Assembly: GCA_044224215.1 (NCBI GenBank)
Contig: JBGAKX010000054.1
Coordinates: 1 to 26,270, forward strand
DNA length: 26,270 bases
Direction: 5' to 3'
Source of the DNA: DAOMFM01 sp035429825
GTDB taxonomy: Bacteria > Acidobacteriota > Blastocatellia > UBA7656 > JADIYM01
Part shown: in pieces, positions 14,468-21,761 of the stretch
How the letters are laid out: each line of letters opens with the position of its first letter
How positions within the stretch are numbered: the first letter of the stretch is position 1
Program-made: the position numbers and the translations under genes
The notes under the pieces: generated by a model
The model's database searches: none
Seen by the model: the letters and a program-made list of their open reading frames with translations, nothing else
What the model was told of the DNA's origin: nothing

Positions 14468-15519
14468 TGACCGTGCGATCGTGCATCGTGCGCGCGCCGA
14501 ACTGGATCGGCGACGCGGTGATGTCGCTCGGCGCGCTCCGCGAGATTCGGCGAGCCCTCGGCGATTCGCAGCTCGCAATCGCCGCGCGACCGTGGGTTGC
14601 GGGAATCTACGAAGAGGCGCGCGTCGCCGACCAGGTCATCCAGCTCGAGCGGAGGTCGTGGCGCGACGCGTTTGCCGCCGCGCGAGGCATCCGTTCCGGC
14701 CAGTTCGACTGCGCCGTGCTTCTTCAGAACGCGTTCGAGGCGGCGCTCGTGATGCGGCTCGCGGGCGTTCCCCGGATCGTCGGCTATCCGAGCGACGGCC
14801 GCGGCATCCTGCTGACCGACTCCGTCGCGCTTGCGCCCAACGCGTCGGCCGAACATCAGACGCGGTACTACGGCCGGATTGCTCGAGGCTTCGAGGAGGC
14901 GCTGTTCGGCGCGTCGCACGTCGACCTCGACCGGCTCGACGTCACGCTGACGCCGTCGGAAACGGCCGTCGCGCGTGCGCACGCGATTCTCATGGAGAAC
15001 GGCGTCCCGCCCGGATCGCCCATCGTGGCCATCAATCCCGGAGCGACCAACAGCCGCGCAAAACAGTGGCTGCCTGAACGATTCGCAGCAGTCGGCGACA
15101 CGCTCGCACGGCGTCACGATGCGCACGTCGTGATCGTAGGCTCGGGCAGCGAGCTCGACACCGCGATGGCGGTGCAGGCTGCAATGGCCGACCAGTCGCG
15201 ATCCGTCGTCGTCGCGGGGGCGACGACGGTGCAGGACCTGATCGGCATCCTCTCGCTCGCGTCGGCCCTCGTCTCGAACGACACGGGACCGGCCCACCTC
15301 GGCGCAGCGCTCGGAATCCCGACCGTCACCATCTTTGGCCCGACCGAACAATTCGCCACGCACCCTGTCGGCGCGCACGCGACAACCGTCAGCGAACCGG
15401 TCGATTGCGCGCCGTGCATGCTGCGCGACTGCCCGATCGATCATCCGTGCATGACCCGTCTGACGGTCGACAAGGTTCTCGGCGCCGTCGAATCCGTGTC
15501 GGGAGCGGGGTCCGCATGA
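14467..15519 (+). CDS. waaF: ADP-heptose:LPS heptosyltransferase II-like (GT9)
   Basis: The 350-residue product is a GT9 glycosyltransferase. The N-terminal motif RAPNWIGDAVMS (9-20) holds the likely catalytic Asp16. The C-terminal donor-binding motif SNDTGPAHLG is at 270-279, followed by GIPTVTIFGPTE. Four cysteines (C314, C317, C322, C328) are in the arrangement often seen in WaaF-type enzymes. It adds L-glycero-D-manno-heptose to the LPS inner core on the cytoplasmic face. The GTG at 14467 overlaps the upstream stop by one base (TAGTG). The next gene starts within its stop (ATGA). Position beside GmhB and an HldA-like kinase supports a heptosyl role; WaaC-like activity is the main alternative. 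Confidence 0.88.
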   Translation: MTVRSCIVRAPNWIGDAVMSLGALREIRRALGDSQLAIAARPWVAGIYEEARVADQVIQLERRSWRDAFAAARGIRSGQFDCAVLLQNAFEAALVMRLAGVPRIVGYPSDGRGILLTDSVALAPNASAEHQTRYYGRIARGFEEALFGASHVDLDRLDVTLTPSETAVARAHAILMENGVPPGSPIVAINPGATNSRAKQWLPERFAAVGDTLARRHDAHVVIVGSGSELDTAMAVQAAMADQSRSVVVAGATTVQDLIGILSLASALVSNDTGPAHLGAALGIPTVTIFGPTEQFATHPVGAHATTVSEPVDCAPCMLRDCPIDHPCMTRLTVDKVLGAVESVSGAGSA

Positions 15520-16100
15520 GACGTGCCGTCTTCATGGACCGCGACGGGACGGTCAGCGACGAGGTGGGATACCTGAACCACGTGTCGCGTCTGCGCGTCT
15601 ATCCGTGGAGTGCCTCGGCCATCCGCGCGCTTAACGACGCCGGCCTGCTTGCGGTGCTCGTGACGAACCAGGCGGGCGTCGCGCGCGGGTACTTCCCCGA
15701 GACGATGATCCTCGACGTCCACGCGCGTCTCGTCGAAGAGCTCGCCGCCCAGGGCGCCACGCTCGACGCGATCTACTACTGTCCGCATCATCCGACCGCT
15801 GGCGAGCCGCCGTACCGCGCCGATTGCGGGTGCCGCAAGCCACGGCCCGGCATGCTGTTGCAGGCGGCAGCAGAGCACGACATCGACCTTGCATCTTCGT
15901 ACGTGGTAGGCGACAAGTACTCTGATGTGCGACTCGCCCACGCTGTCGGCGCCTCGGGAGTGCTCGTGATGACGGGCTACGGACGCGGCGAATACGAATA
16001 CGAACGCGAGACCTGGCCGCGCGCGCCCGAGCACGTCGCCGAGTCGCTCGAGGACGCCGTGGCGTGGATCGTCGCCGCAGTCGCGGGAGAGACTGAATGA
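15516..16100 (+). CDS. gmhB: D-glycero-beta-D-manno-heptose-1,7-bisphosphate 7-phosphatase (GmhB-like HAD)
   Basis: The 194-residue HAD-superfamily phosphatase has nucleophile and acid Asp8 and Asp10 in FMDRDGTV, a TNQAGVARG loop (50-58), Lys108, and Asp133/Asp137 in VGDKYSD. The Zn-binding set C89, H91, C104, C106 (CPHH, then DCGCRKPRPG) is typical of GmhB. It removes the 7-phosphate in ADP-heptose synthesis. Histidinol-phosphate phosphatase is the usual alternative for this fold, but the heptose neighbours favour GmhB. The ATG at 15516 overlaps the waaF stop. The next gene begins in its own stop (ATGA), so translation is coupled along the operon. Confidence 0.9.
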   Translation: MRRAVFMDRDGTVSDEVGYLNHVSRLRVYPWSASAIRALNDAGLLAVLVTNQAGVARGYFPETMILDVHARLVEELAAQGATLDAIYYCPHHPTAGEPPYRADCGCRKPRPGMLLQAAAEHDIDLASSYVVGDKYSDVRLAHAVGASGVLVMTGYGRGEYEYERETWPRAPEHVAESLEDAVAWIVAAVAGETE

Positions 16101-17107
16101 GCCGCCGCCCCGTGCCGCCTTCGTCGAGGCTTGCCGAGCTCGCCGCGCGCTTTTCGGGGAAGCGGGTGCTCGTCGTCGGCGATCTGATCGCCGACGAGTT
16201 CGTCTACGGCGAGATCGCGCGCGTGTCGCGCGAGGCGCCAGTGATGATCCTCCGCTACGAATCGACGGTAACCGTGCCGGGAGGCGCTGGAAACGCGGCG
16301 GCGAACGCTGCTGCGCTTGGCGGCCGAGCTTCGCTCGCCGGGCTCGTCGGTCGTGACCGGCCGGGTCGACAGGCGGTCAAGGCGCTCGTCGACCGAGGCG
16401 TCGACGTCGGCGGGCTCGCCGGCGAACGGCGTCGCGCGACGCCGACAAAGACGCGCCTGCTCGCGGGTCTCGTGCACTCGCTCCGCCAGCAGGTGATCCG
16501 CATCGACAACGAGCCGCGTTCCGAACCGTCAACCGACGCGCTCGACCGGGTCGCGGCGACCGTTCGCGAACGCGCCGCGACGGCCGACGCCATCGTCATT
16601 TCGGACTACAACTATGGAACGGTCGCGCCTGTCGTCGTGGACGCGGTCCGCGATGCGACGAGCAGCCGCGGTGTGCCGGTCGTCGTCGACTCGCGCTTTC
16701 GGCTCGGAGACTTCACGGGATTCACGTCGGCAACGCCAAACGAGGTCGAGCTCGAGGCGTATGCGGGCGTGGTGTTCGACACGGATTCAGCCGTCGCTGC
16801 CGCGGCGGAAGCGGCGCGGCACGCGCTCGGCGCCACGGCATTGCTCGTGACGCGCGGTAGCCGCGGAATGGCGCTTGCAGAAAACGGCGAGGAGCCGTGC
16901 GTGTTCCCGACGGTGGGCTCGGCGCCGGCGCTTGACGTCACGGGCGCCGGCGACACGGTCATCGCGACGTATGCGCTGGGACTTGCGTGCGGCGCGACGT
17001 TTCTCGAGGCGGCGCACCTTGCCAATCACGCGGGCGGCATCGTCGTGATGAAACGCGGGACGGCGACGGTGTCGCTCGAGGAGCTGCTGGCGTCGGTGGA
17101 GGCGTAA
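16097..17107 (+). CDS. hldA: D-glycero-beta-D-manno-heptose-7-phosphate kinase (HldA/RfaE1-like PfkB)
   Basis: The 336-residue PfkB-family kinase has GDLIADEFVYG at 28-38, the substrate loop SREAPV, the glycine-rich PGGAGNAAANAAALG at 61-75 and the catalytic DVTGAGD with Asp286. It phosphorylates heptose-7-phosphate to the 1,7-bisphosphate that GmhB then uses. It has only the kinase domain; the nucleotidyltransferase half of bifunctional HldE is absent. GmhA, a HldC-type nucleotidyltransferase and HldD are not identified in the window. It is the last gene of the five-gene operon, and a long imperfect palindrome begins 4 nt after its stop. Confidence 0.88.
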   Translation: MSRRPVPPSSRLAELAARFSGKRVLVVGDLIADEFVYGEIARVSREAPVMILRYESTVTVPGGAGNAAANAAALGGRASLAGLVGRDRPGRQAVKALVDRGVDVGGLAGERRRATPTKTRLLAGLVHSLRQQVIRIDNEPRSEPSTDALDRVAATVRERAATADAIVISDYNYGTVAPVVVDAVRDATSSRGVPVVVDSRFRLGDFTGFTSATPNEVELEAYAGVVFDTDSAVAAAAEAARHALGATALLVTRGSRGMALAENGEEPCVFPTVGSAPALDVTGAGDTVIATYALGLACGATFLEAAHLANHAGGIVVMKRGTATVSLEELLASVEA

Positions 17108-17110
17108 CCG

Positions 17111-17193
17111 CACGCAGAGAAGAATGAGCCGCTGAGGCGCAGAGTCATGTACGTATCGTCTCTGCGGCTCTGCGTCTCCCGCGTCTCTGCGTG
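17111..17193. repeat. Long imperfect palindrome of CGCAGAG/CTCTGCG type, copy A
   Basis: The outer arms CACGCAGAGA (17111-17120) and TCTCTGCGTG (17184-17193) are perfectly complementary. Inner arms GAGCCGC (17126-17132) and GCGGCTC (17164-17170) also pair. The element fills the gap between convergent hldA and the small gene ending at 17206. It resembles copy B at 18784-18859. It could form a cruciform or RNA hairpin that ends transcription from both sides. Confidence 0.65.
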
Positions 17194-17205
17194 TTGTTCG
17201 AGTCC

Positions 17206-17493
17206 CTACTCCGGCTCGCCCACGCTGATACGCAACCGTTTCAGGAAGTGCAGGTCGTCCGCGCTCAGGTCGACCTCCTCCTCGGTTGCGGGCGGCAGCG
17301 CCTTTGGCACATGCACGTCGACAGGCTCGCCGTCGTTCCGGCGGACGCAGATCGTCGCCTCGAGAACGAGGACGACCTCGATCCCCGATTCCCGGACCTT
17401 GTCGAGGGCCGCGTCGACCTCCGTCGACGTCATGACCGCATCGTTGATCGCTTCGCCGAGGTGCTGCATGAGGTGCAGGAATTTGTCATCCAC
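17206..17493 (-). CDS. Small conserved-looking hypothetical protein, 95 residues
   Basis: The product is soluble, acidic and non-repetitive: a helical N-terminus (DDKFLHLMQHLGEAINDAV), an alternating strand region (GIEVVLVLEATICVRRND, then VDVHVP) and a C-terminal helix (SADDLHFLKRLRISVGEPE). Its composition is unlike the Arg-rich shadow frames, so it is likely real. The GTG at 17493 has a promoter placed so that the mRNA would begin at or next to it (TTGACG, 18 bp, TAGAGT). It is divergent from dxr and convergent with hldA. I do not recognise the family. Confidence 0.7.
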   Translation of the reverse strand: MDDKFLHLMQHLGEAINDAVMTSTEVDAALDKVRESGIEVVLVLEATICVRRNDGEPVDVHVPKALPPATEEEVDLSADDLHFLKRLRISVGEPE

Positions 17494-17499
17494 ACGAGC

Positions 17500-17529
17500 A
17501 CTCTACGCGGGCGTTTGAATGCTCGTCAA
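17500..17529 (-). promoter_or_regulatory. Promoter of the 95-residue hypothetical gene
   Basis: On the minus strand, TTGACG (17529-17524), an 18-bp spacer and TAGAGT (17505-17500). The GTG start at 17493 is 6 nt after the -10, suggesting a leaderless transcript. It lies back to back with the dxr promoter. Confidence 0.45.
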
Positions 17530-17538
17530 GAAGCCCGT

Positions 17539-17567
17539 TTGCCACCCCTCCGGCGAGCCGGTACAAT
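17539..17567 (+). promoter_or_regulatory. Sigma70-type promoter of dxr
   Basis: TTGCCA (17539-17544), a 17-bp spacer and TACAAT (17562-17567): each hexamer matches consensus at five of six positions. The GTG at 17576 begins 8 nt after the -10, about where transcription should start. This selects the GTG over the in-frame ATG at 17519, which lies upstream of the promoter. Confidence 0.65.
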
Positions 17568-17575
17568 CCGAGACC

Positions 17576-18772
17576 GTGATCACAACTGGTCGCACCAAGG
17601 TCGCCATTCTCGGCTCGACCGGCTCCATCGGCCTCAACACGCTCCGCGTCATCGAGTCACTCCCGGATCGGTTCTCGGTCGCGGGACTCGCATGCGGACG
17701 CTCTGTCGAACTCCTCGCAGAGCAGATCCGGCGCCATCACCCCGAGGTCGTCGCGGTGTCGGGTCCTCCCGAAGTGGAGGCGCTTGCCGGACTCCTCGCG
17801 GATCTTCCGGCCGCGCACATGCCCCAGATTCTCACGGGCGTGGACGGCCTCGTGGCCGTCGCAACCGAGTCGGGCGCCGCAACGGTCGTGTCGGCAGCGG
17901 TCGGATCGCTCGGCTTTGTCCCTACCTATCGCGCGCTCGAGCGCGGGCTGCGCGTCGCGCTCGCAAACAAGGAGACGCTCGTCGTCGCAGGCGAGCTCAT
18001 GACCGCGATGGCTCACGCCACCGGCGCCGAGATCCTGCCCGTCGACAGCGAGCACAACGCGCTGCATCAGTGTCTGCGCGGCGAGTCGACCGAGGACGTC
18101 CGGAGGCTCGTGCTGACGGCGTCGGGCGGACCGTTCCGTACGACGAGCATCGCCGAGCTCGAGAACGTCACGCGTGCACAGGCGCTGCAGCACCCGACCT
18201 GGCGGATGGGCGACAAGATCACGATCGACTCGGCGACGCTGATGAACAAGGGCCTCGAGGTGATCGAAGCGCACTGGCTCTTCGGGTTTTCGGCCGATCA
18301 GATCGACGTCGTCGTTCATCCGCAGTCGATCGTGCATTCGATGGTCGAGCTGTGCGACGGATCGATCATCGCGCAGATGGGGATCACCGACATGCGGCAC
18401 GCCATCCAGTACGCGCTGACCTACCCCGACCGTCTGGCATCGCCGTGCGGGTTTCTGGACCTGCTGTCGACGGGCCCTCTCGAGTTTTTTGCGCCCGACC
18501 TCGTGCGGTTCCCCGCACTCAGGCTCGCGTACGAAGCGCTGCGCGCGGGCGGCACGTACCCGGCCGCGCTCAACGCGGCGAACGAGGTTGCGGTCGCGGC
18601 GTTTCTCGACGGGGCGCTCGATTTTCGTGGCATTCCGCGCGTCGTCGAAGACGTGCTCGGCGCGCACGTCGCGACGCCTGCCGATTCGATCGATGCGGTG
18701 CTCGCGGCCGATGCTGCCGAGCGTCAGCACGCGCGCGAGCGGGTGCACGCGACGGCTCTCAGCGAGCGTTGA
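17576..18772 (+). CDS. dxr: 1-deoxy-D-xylulose 5-phosphate reductoisomerase
   Basis: The 398-residue product converts DXP to 2-C-methyl-D-erythritol 4-phosphate with NADPH and a divalent metal, the committed step of the MEP isoprenoid pathway. The NADPH loop GSTGSIG is at 13-19. LANKETLVVAGEL, the metal site PVDSEHNALHQ, the flexible-loop segment GGPFR, HPTWRMGDKITIDSATLMNKG with LEVIEAHWLFG, and VHPQSIVHSMVE are all intact. Length is normal for the family. The GTG start at 17576 is supported by the promoter just upstream; the in-frame ATG at 17519 would add 19 non-conserved residues. It usually neighbours a RseP-type protease, not seen here. A palindromic repeat starts 12 bp after the stop. 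Confidence 0.95.
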   Translation: MITTGRTKVAILGSTGSIGLNTLRVIESLPDRFSVAGLACGRSVELLAEQIRRHHPEVVAVSGPPEVEALAGLLADLPAAHMPQILTGVDGLVAVATESGAATVVSAAVGSLGFVPTYRALERGLRVALANKETLVVAGELMTAMAHATGAEILPVDSEHNALHQCLRGESTEDVRRLVLTASGGPFRTTSIAELENVTRAQALQHPTWRMGDKITIDSATLMNKGLEVIEAHWLFGFSADQIDVVVHPQSIVHSMVELCDGSIIAQMGITDMRHAIQYALTYPDRLASPCGFLDLLSTGPLEFFAPDLVRFPALRLAYEALRAGGTYPAALNAANEVAVAAFLDGALDFRGIPRVVEDVLGAHVATPADSIDAVLAADAAERQHARERVHATALSER

Positions 18773-18783
18773 GCGCAAGCGGT

Positions 18784-18859
18784 CCACGCAAAGTCGCAAA
18801 GACGTAGAGAACTCGATTCCTGTCCCTGCGTCTCTATGTTTTCGCGTCTCGGCGTGTGG
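18784..18859. repeat. Long imperfect palindrome of CGCAGAG/CTCTGCG type, copy B, overlapping the ruvC 3' end
   Basis: Left arm from 18784 (CCACGCAAAGTCGCAAAGAC then GTAGAGA) pairs imperfectly with the right arm 18831-18859 (TCTCTATGTTTTCGCGTCTC then GGCGTGTGG). It is related in sequence and layout to copy A at 17111 and again lies between convergent genes (dxr and ruvC). The last codons and stop of ruvC lie inside its right arm. Confidence 0.6.
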
Positions 18860-19391
18860 TTTTCAGGATCCCAGCCTCGGCCGCCAGGATCCGCTCGAGC
18901 GTCCCCGCCGTGTGGATGTGGCAGATCGCCGTCGCCAGCGCATCCGCCGCGTCGTGAGGTTGAGGCACCTCGGCGAGATTCAACAGCAGCCGCACCATGT
19001 CGCCGACCTGCGCCTTCTCCGCGCGCCCATACCCGACGAGCGCGCTCTTGATCGCCGCCGGCGAGTACTCGAAGATCTGAAGCCCCGCGCGCGCCGCTGC
19101 GACGATCGCGACACCGCGGACGTGCCCGAGCTTGAGCGCCGTCTTCACGTTCGCGGCAAAGAACGTCTCCTCGATCGAACAGACCTGGGGCGCATACTGC
19201 TCGATGATCGAGCACAGCCGGTTCTCGATGTTCAGGAGCCGCGCGGGAAACCCCGTGTTCCGCGGCGCGCGGATCGCACCGACCGTCACCAGGCGGTGCG
19301 TGCGACCATCCGTGTCAACGATCCCGAAGCCCATCGACTCGCTGCCCGGGTCGATGCCGAGAACGCGAACCGTGGCCGCGGAGGGCTTCAT
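18834..19391 (-). CDS. ruvC: Holliday junction resolvase RuvC
   Basis: The 185-residue endonuclease cleaves Holliday junctions during recombination with RuvAB, which is not in this window. Catalytic acidic residues are visible: Asp14 in LGIDPGSES, Glu74 in CSIEETFFAAN, and Asp147 and Asp150 in PHDAADALA, with the expected spacing of three. The ATG at 19389-19391 overlaps the yebC stop (ATGA). The C-terminal end, about KTTRRDAKT, is encoded by the arm of the palindromic repeat at 18784-18859, so the natural terminus may have been replaced or extended by the repeat. yebC-ruvC pairing is widespread and supports the call. Confidence 0.94.
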   Translation of the reverse strand: MKPSAATVRVLGIDPGSESMGFGIVDTDGRTHRLVTVGAIRAPRNTGFPARLLNIENRLCSIIEQYAPQVCSIEETFFAANVKTALKLGHVRGVAIVAAARAGLQIFEYSPAAIKSALVGYGRAEKAQVGDMVRLLLNLAEVPQPHDAADALATAICHIHTAGTLERILAAEAGILKTTRRDAKT

Positions 19392-20131
19392 GCCTTCTCG
19401 AATTCTTCGGCCGAGATGTCCGCGTTCGTCGCGATGTTCTGCACGTCGTCCTGATCTTCGAGCTGATCCATCAACTTGATCATCTTCTGTGCATCGGAGC
19501 CCGTCAGCGACACATACGTCGACGGAATCCACTCGATCTGCGCGGACTGCGGCTCGATGCCGGCCGCCACGATCGCGTCGCGCACCGTGTCGAAATCGTC
19601 GACCGCCGTGAAGATCTCCCACGTGTCGCCGTCGTCGGCGATGTCCTCCGCGCCGACCTCGATGGCGAGCTCTTCCATCTCGTCCTGGCTGCGCGCTTCC
19701 TTGTCGACGAGGATGTACCCCTTCTTGGCGAACATCCACGACACGCACCCGGACTCGCCGAGGTTGCCGCCCAGCTTGCTGAACATGTGCCGCAGCTCCG
19801 CGACGGTCCTGTTCTTGTTGTCCGTCTGGCACTCGAGGTACACCGCGACACCGCCGGGGCCATAGCCCTCGTACGTGAGCTCCTCGTACGACACGCCCTC
19901 GATCTCGCCCGTGCCGCGCTTGACCGCGTTCTCGATCTTCTCGTTGGGCATGCTCTGCGCGCGGGCGTCGGCGATGGACTTGCGCAGCCGCGCGTTCGAA
20001 TCCGGGTCACCCCCGCCGATGCGCGCGGCAACCGCGATCTCCTTCGCGAGCTTCTCGAACATCTTCCCGCGCTTCGCGTCCGCGGCGCCCTTCTTGTGCT
20101 TGATCGTGTGCCACTTGCTATGTCCGGACAT
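19388..20131 (-). CDS. yebC: YebC/PmpR/TACO1 family protein
   Basis: The 247-residue product begins with the family signature MSGHSKWHTIKHKKGAADAK and continues with RGKMFEKLAKEI, GGGDPDSNARLR and MPNEKIENAVKRGTGE. It also has YEGYGPGGVA, and NRTVAELRHMFSKLGGNLGESGCVSWMF. Members have been described as transcriptional regulators and, more recently, as helpers of translation through difficult motifs. The ATG at 20131 has a strong AGGAGG 6 nt upstream. It is followed by ruvC with an ATGA overlap and preceded by the DUF167 gene 12 nt away. Confidence 0.95.
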   Translation of the reverse strand: MSGHSKWHTIKHKKGAADAKRGKMFEKLAKEIAVAARIGGGDPDSNARLRKSIADARAQSMPNEKIENAVKRGTGEIEGVSYEELTYEGYGPGGVAVYLECQTDNKNRTVAELRHMFSKLGGNLGESGCVSWMFAKKGYILVDKEARSQDEMEELAIEVGAEDIADDGDTWEIFTAVDDFDTVRDAIVAAGIEPQSAQIEWIPSTYVSLTGSDAQKMIKLMDQLEDQDDVQNIATNADISAEEFEKA

Positions 20132-20143
20132 CTGTCCTCCTCG

Positions 20144-20464
20144 TCAATTCCCGAGTCCCAGGAGCCGCCGTGCGTCCGCAAGCGAAATGCCGTCGACACG
20201 GACCAGCTTGCTGCGCGATGCGTGCCCCGAAAGGATCTCGACCGCCGTCCGCGAGACGCCGAGCGTGCGCGCCAAAAACCGGACGCATTCGTCGTTCGCC
20301 TCTCCGTCGACCGGCGGCGCTGCCAACCTGATTTTCAATGCGTCACCGTGCAGACCCGCGATCTCGGTGCGTGAAGCCCTCGGCTGGACCCGGACCGAAA
20401 TCGTGACGGCCCCGTTTCGCTCGGTGATCGCCACCCCGGCTACAACCGTGCGAGCCAGGCGCAC
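20144..20464 (-). CDS. yggU: DUF167/YggU family protein
   Basis: The product has the DUF167 signature: VTISVRVQPRASRTEIAGLHG, then LKIRLAAPPVDGEANDECVRFLA and LGVSRTAVEILSGHASRSKLVRV. The function of this small alpha/beta protein is unknown. The start is uncertain. A GTG at 20464 has GGGAG about 7 nt upstream but overlaps yggT by 25 nt, giving 106 residues. A second GTG at 20434 gives 96 residues, closer to the usual family length, with a weaker ribosome site. yggT-DUF167 is a conserved neighbour pair. Confidence 0.88.
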   Translation of the reverse strand: MRLARTVVAGVAITERNGAVTISVRVQPRASRTEIAGLHGDALKIRLAAPPVDGEANDECVRFLARTLGVSRTAVEILSGHASRSKLVRVDGISLADARRLLGLGN

Positions 20465-21024
20465 AGCCAGCTCCCAATCATCTGCACCAGAAAGATCACG
20501 ACAACCGGCGAGAAATCGAACGCCCCGATGACCAGATATCGTCTGAGGGGCTTGAGAACAGGTTCCGTCAACTGGAACGCCACTCTCAGAAACCGGGAAC
20601 TATACCCGAACCCCAACATGGGGAGCAAGAAACGCCCAAAAAGCATCGCCATGTACGCCACGACGGCGAACCAGAGCACCGCCGACAACACGAGTCCGAT
20701 CGTGATCGCCGGCGCGCGATAGAACTGCCTCAGCACGAACGAGACCTGCCCGACGATCCACGCGGCGAACAGCCCGTTCAACAGCACGAGCGCCGCCGCG
20801 ACGATTGGCAGCATGTCGAACCGAAGCATCTGGTTGTCGAATCCGTAGCGGAACGGCCGCATCACGGGCTCGGTCACCTTGCGCAGGTTGAGCGCGAACC
20901 AGCCAAACGGGTTCACCTGCGCCCACTGCAGCACCATCCGGAGCACGAGCGCGAGGGCCAGCACGCCCGTGACGATCGTGATGGCAAGCGCGAGGTAGTC
21001 GAATATCGCGATGACGAGCAGCAT
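20440..21024 (-). CDS. yggT: YggT family integral membrane protein
   Basis: The 194-residue product carries two YGGT repeats. Each has a hydrophobic helix followed by a conserved T-E-P-V-x-R/K-P-F/L-R stretch (VTEPVMRPFRYGF near 50-63, and LTEPVLKPLRRYLV near 152-166). Four or more transmembrane helices are evident. The family is linked to osmotic or ion stress and, by gene context, to division genes, but its role is unsettled. A TACAAT hexamer ends 6 nt before the ATG, suggesting an internal promoter giving a leaderless transcript for yggT and downstream genes. Confidence 0.88.
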   Translation of the reverse strand: MLLVIAIFDYLALAITIVTGVLALALVLRMVLQWAQVNPFGWFALNLRKVTEPVMRPFRYGFDNQMLRFDMLPIVAAALVLLNGLFAAWIVGQVSFVLRQFYRAPAITIGLVLSAVLWFAVVAYMAMLFGRFLLPMLGFGYSSRFLRVAFQLTEPVLKPLRRYLVIGAFDFSPVVVIFLVQMIGSWLCAWLARL

Positions 21025-21030
21025 TGTCAG

Positions 21031-21036
21031 ATTGTA
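21031..21036 (-). promoter_or_regulatory. -10 element before yggT (possible internal promoter)
   Basis: TACAAT on the minus strand (21036-21031), in the 42-bp gap between yggS and yggT, 6 nt before the ATG. The -35 region is poor (TTCTCG or TTTCTC), so the promoter is uncertain. No Shine-Dalgarno precedes yggT. Confidence 0.35.
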
Positions 21037-21066
21037 CGTGGACGATTCGCGTCGAGAAAGCGCCGG

Positions 21067-21756
21067 CTATCCGCGCGCGCCAAAGATCGCGCTGCCGACG
21101 CGCACGATCGTCGCGCCCTCCTCGACCGCCACTTCGAAGTCGTGGCTCATGCCCATCGACAGCTCGTGAATCGGACTGGCGGCGCAGATCGTCGCGTTCA
21201 ACTCGTCGCGCAGCTCGCGCAGCTCGCGAAAGTAGGGCCGTACCAGCTCGACGTCGTCCAGAAACGGCGGCACCGTCATCAATCCGGTCAGCGTGAGATG
21301 TTCGCACCGTTGCAGCCGCTCGGCGATCGCCGGAACGTCGCTTCGCTCGGCGCCCGATTTCGTCGCTTCGTGCCCGAGGTCCACCTGGATCAGCACCTCG
21401 AGCGACCGCCCGAGTTCGGCGGCGATACGCTCGATCCGATCGGCAAGCTCGACGCTGTCGACCGTCTCGATCACGTCGAAGGTCTCGACCGCACGCCGGA
21501 CCTTGTTGCTCTGAAGGTGCCCGATGAGGTGCCAACGAAGACCGCCACCGCCAAGCCGTTCGACCTCCGGCCGCTTCTCCTCGCCCTCCTGCACGCGGTT
21601 CTCTCCGACGTGTGTCACGCCCGCAGTGGCCGCTTCGACGACCGCCTCGGCCGGAAACGTCTTTGTCACCGCACACAACACGACCGCGCCCGCGGGCCGT
21701 CCCGCGCGGCGCTCGGCTTCGCGGATTCGCGATTCGACTGCGGCTACGTGAACCAT
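21067..21756 (-). CDS. yggS: YggS/PROSC family pyridoxal phosphate homeostasis protein
   Basis: The 229-residue alanine-racemase-like TIM barrel binds PLP through Lys32 in LCAVTKTFP. Other family marks are GENRVQEGEEK, WHLIGHLQSNKVR, VLIQVDLGHEATKSG, LTGLMTVPPF, LSMGMSHDFEVAVEEGATIV and RVGSAIFG. It buffers PLP levels and affects amino-acid and vitamin B6 metabolism. The ATG at 21756 lies 5 nt after the meaB stop, with GGAG inside the meaB end as the likely ribosome site. yggS-yggT adjacency is conserved in many bacteria. Confidence 0.94.
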   Translation of the reverse strand: MVHVAAVESRIREAERRAGRPAGAVVLCAVTKTFPAEAVVEAATAGVTHVGENRVQEGEEKRPEVERLGGGGLRWHLIGHLQSNKVRRAVETFDVIETVDSVELADRIERIAAELGRSLEVLIQVDLGHEATKSGAERSDVPAIAERLQRCEHLTLTGLMTVPPFLDDVELVRPYFRELRELRDELNATICAASPIHELSMGMSHDFEVAVEEGATIVRVGSAIFGARG

Positions 21757-21761
21757 GTGCG

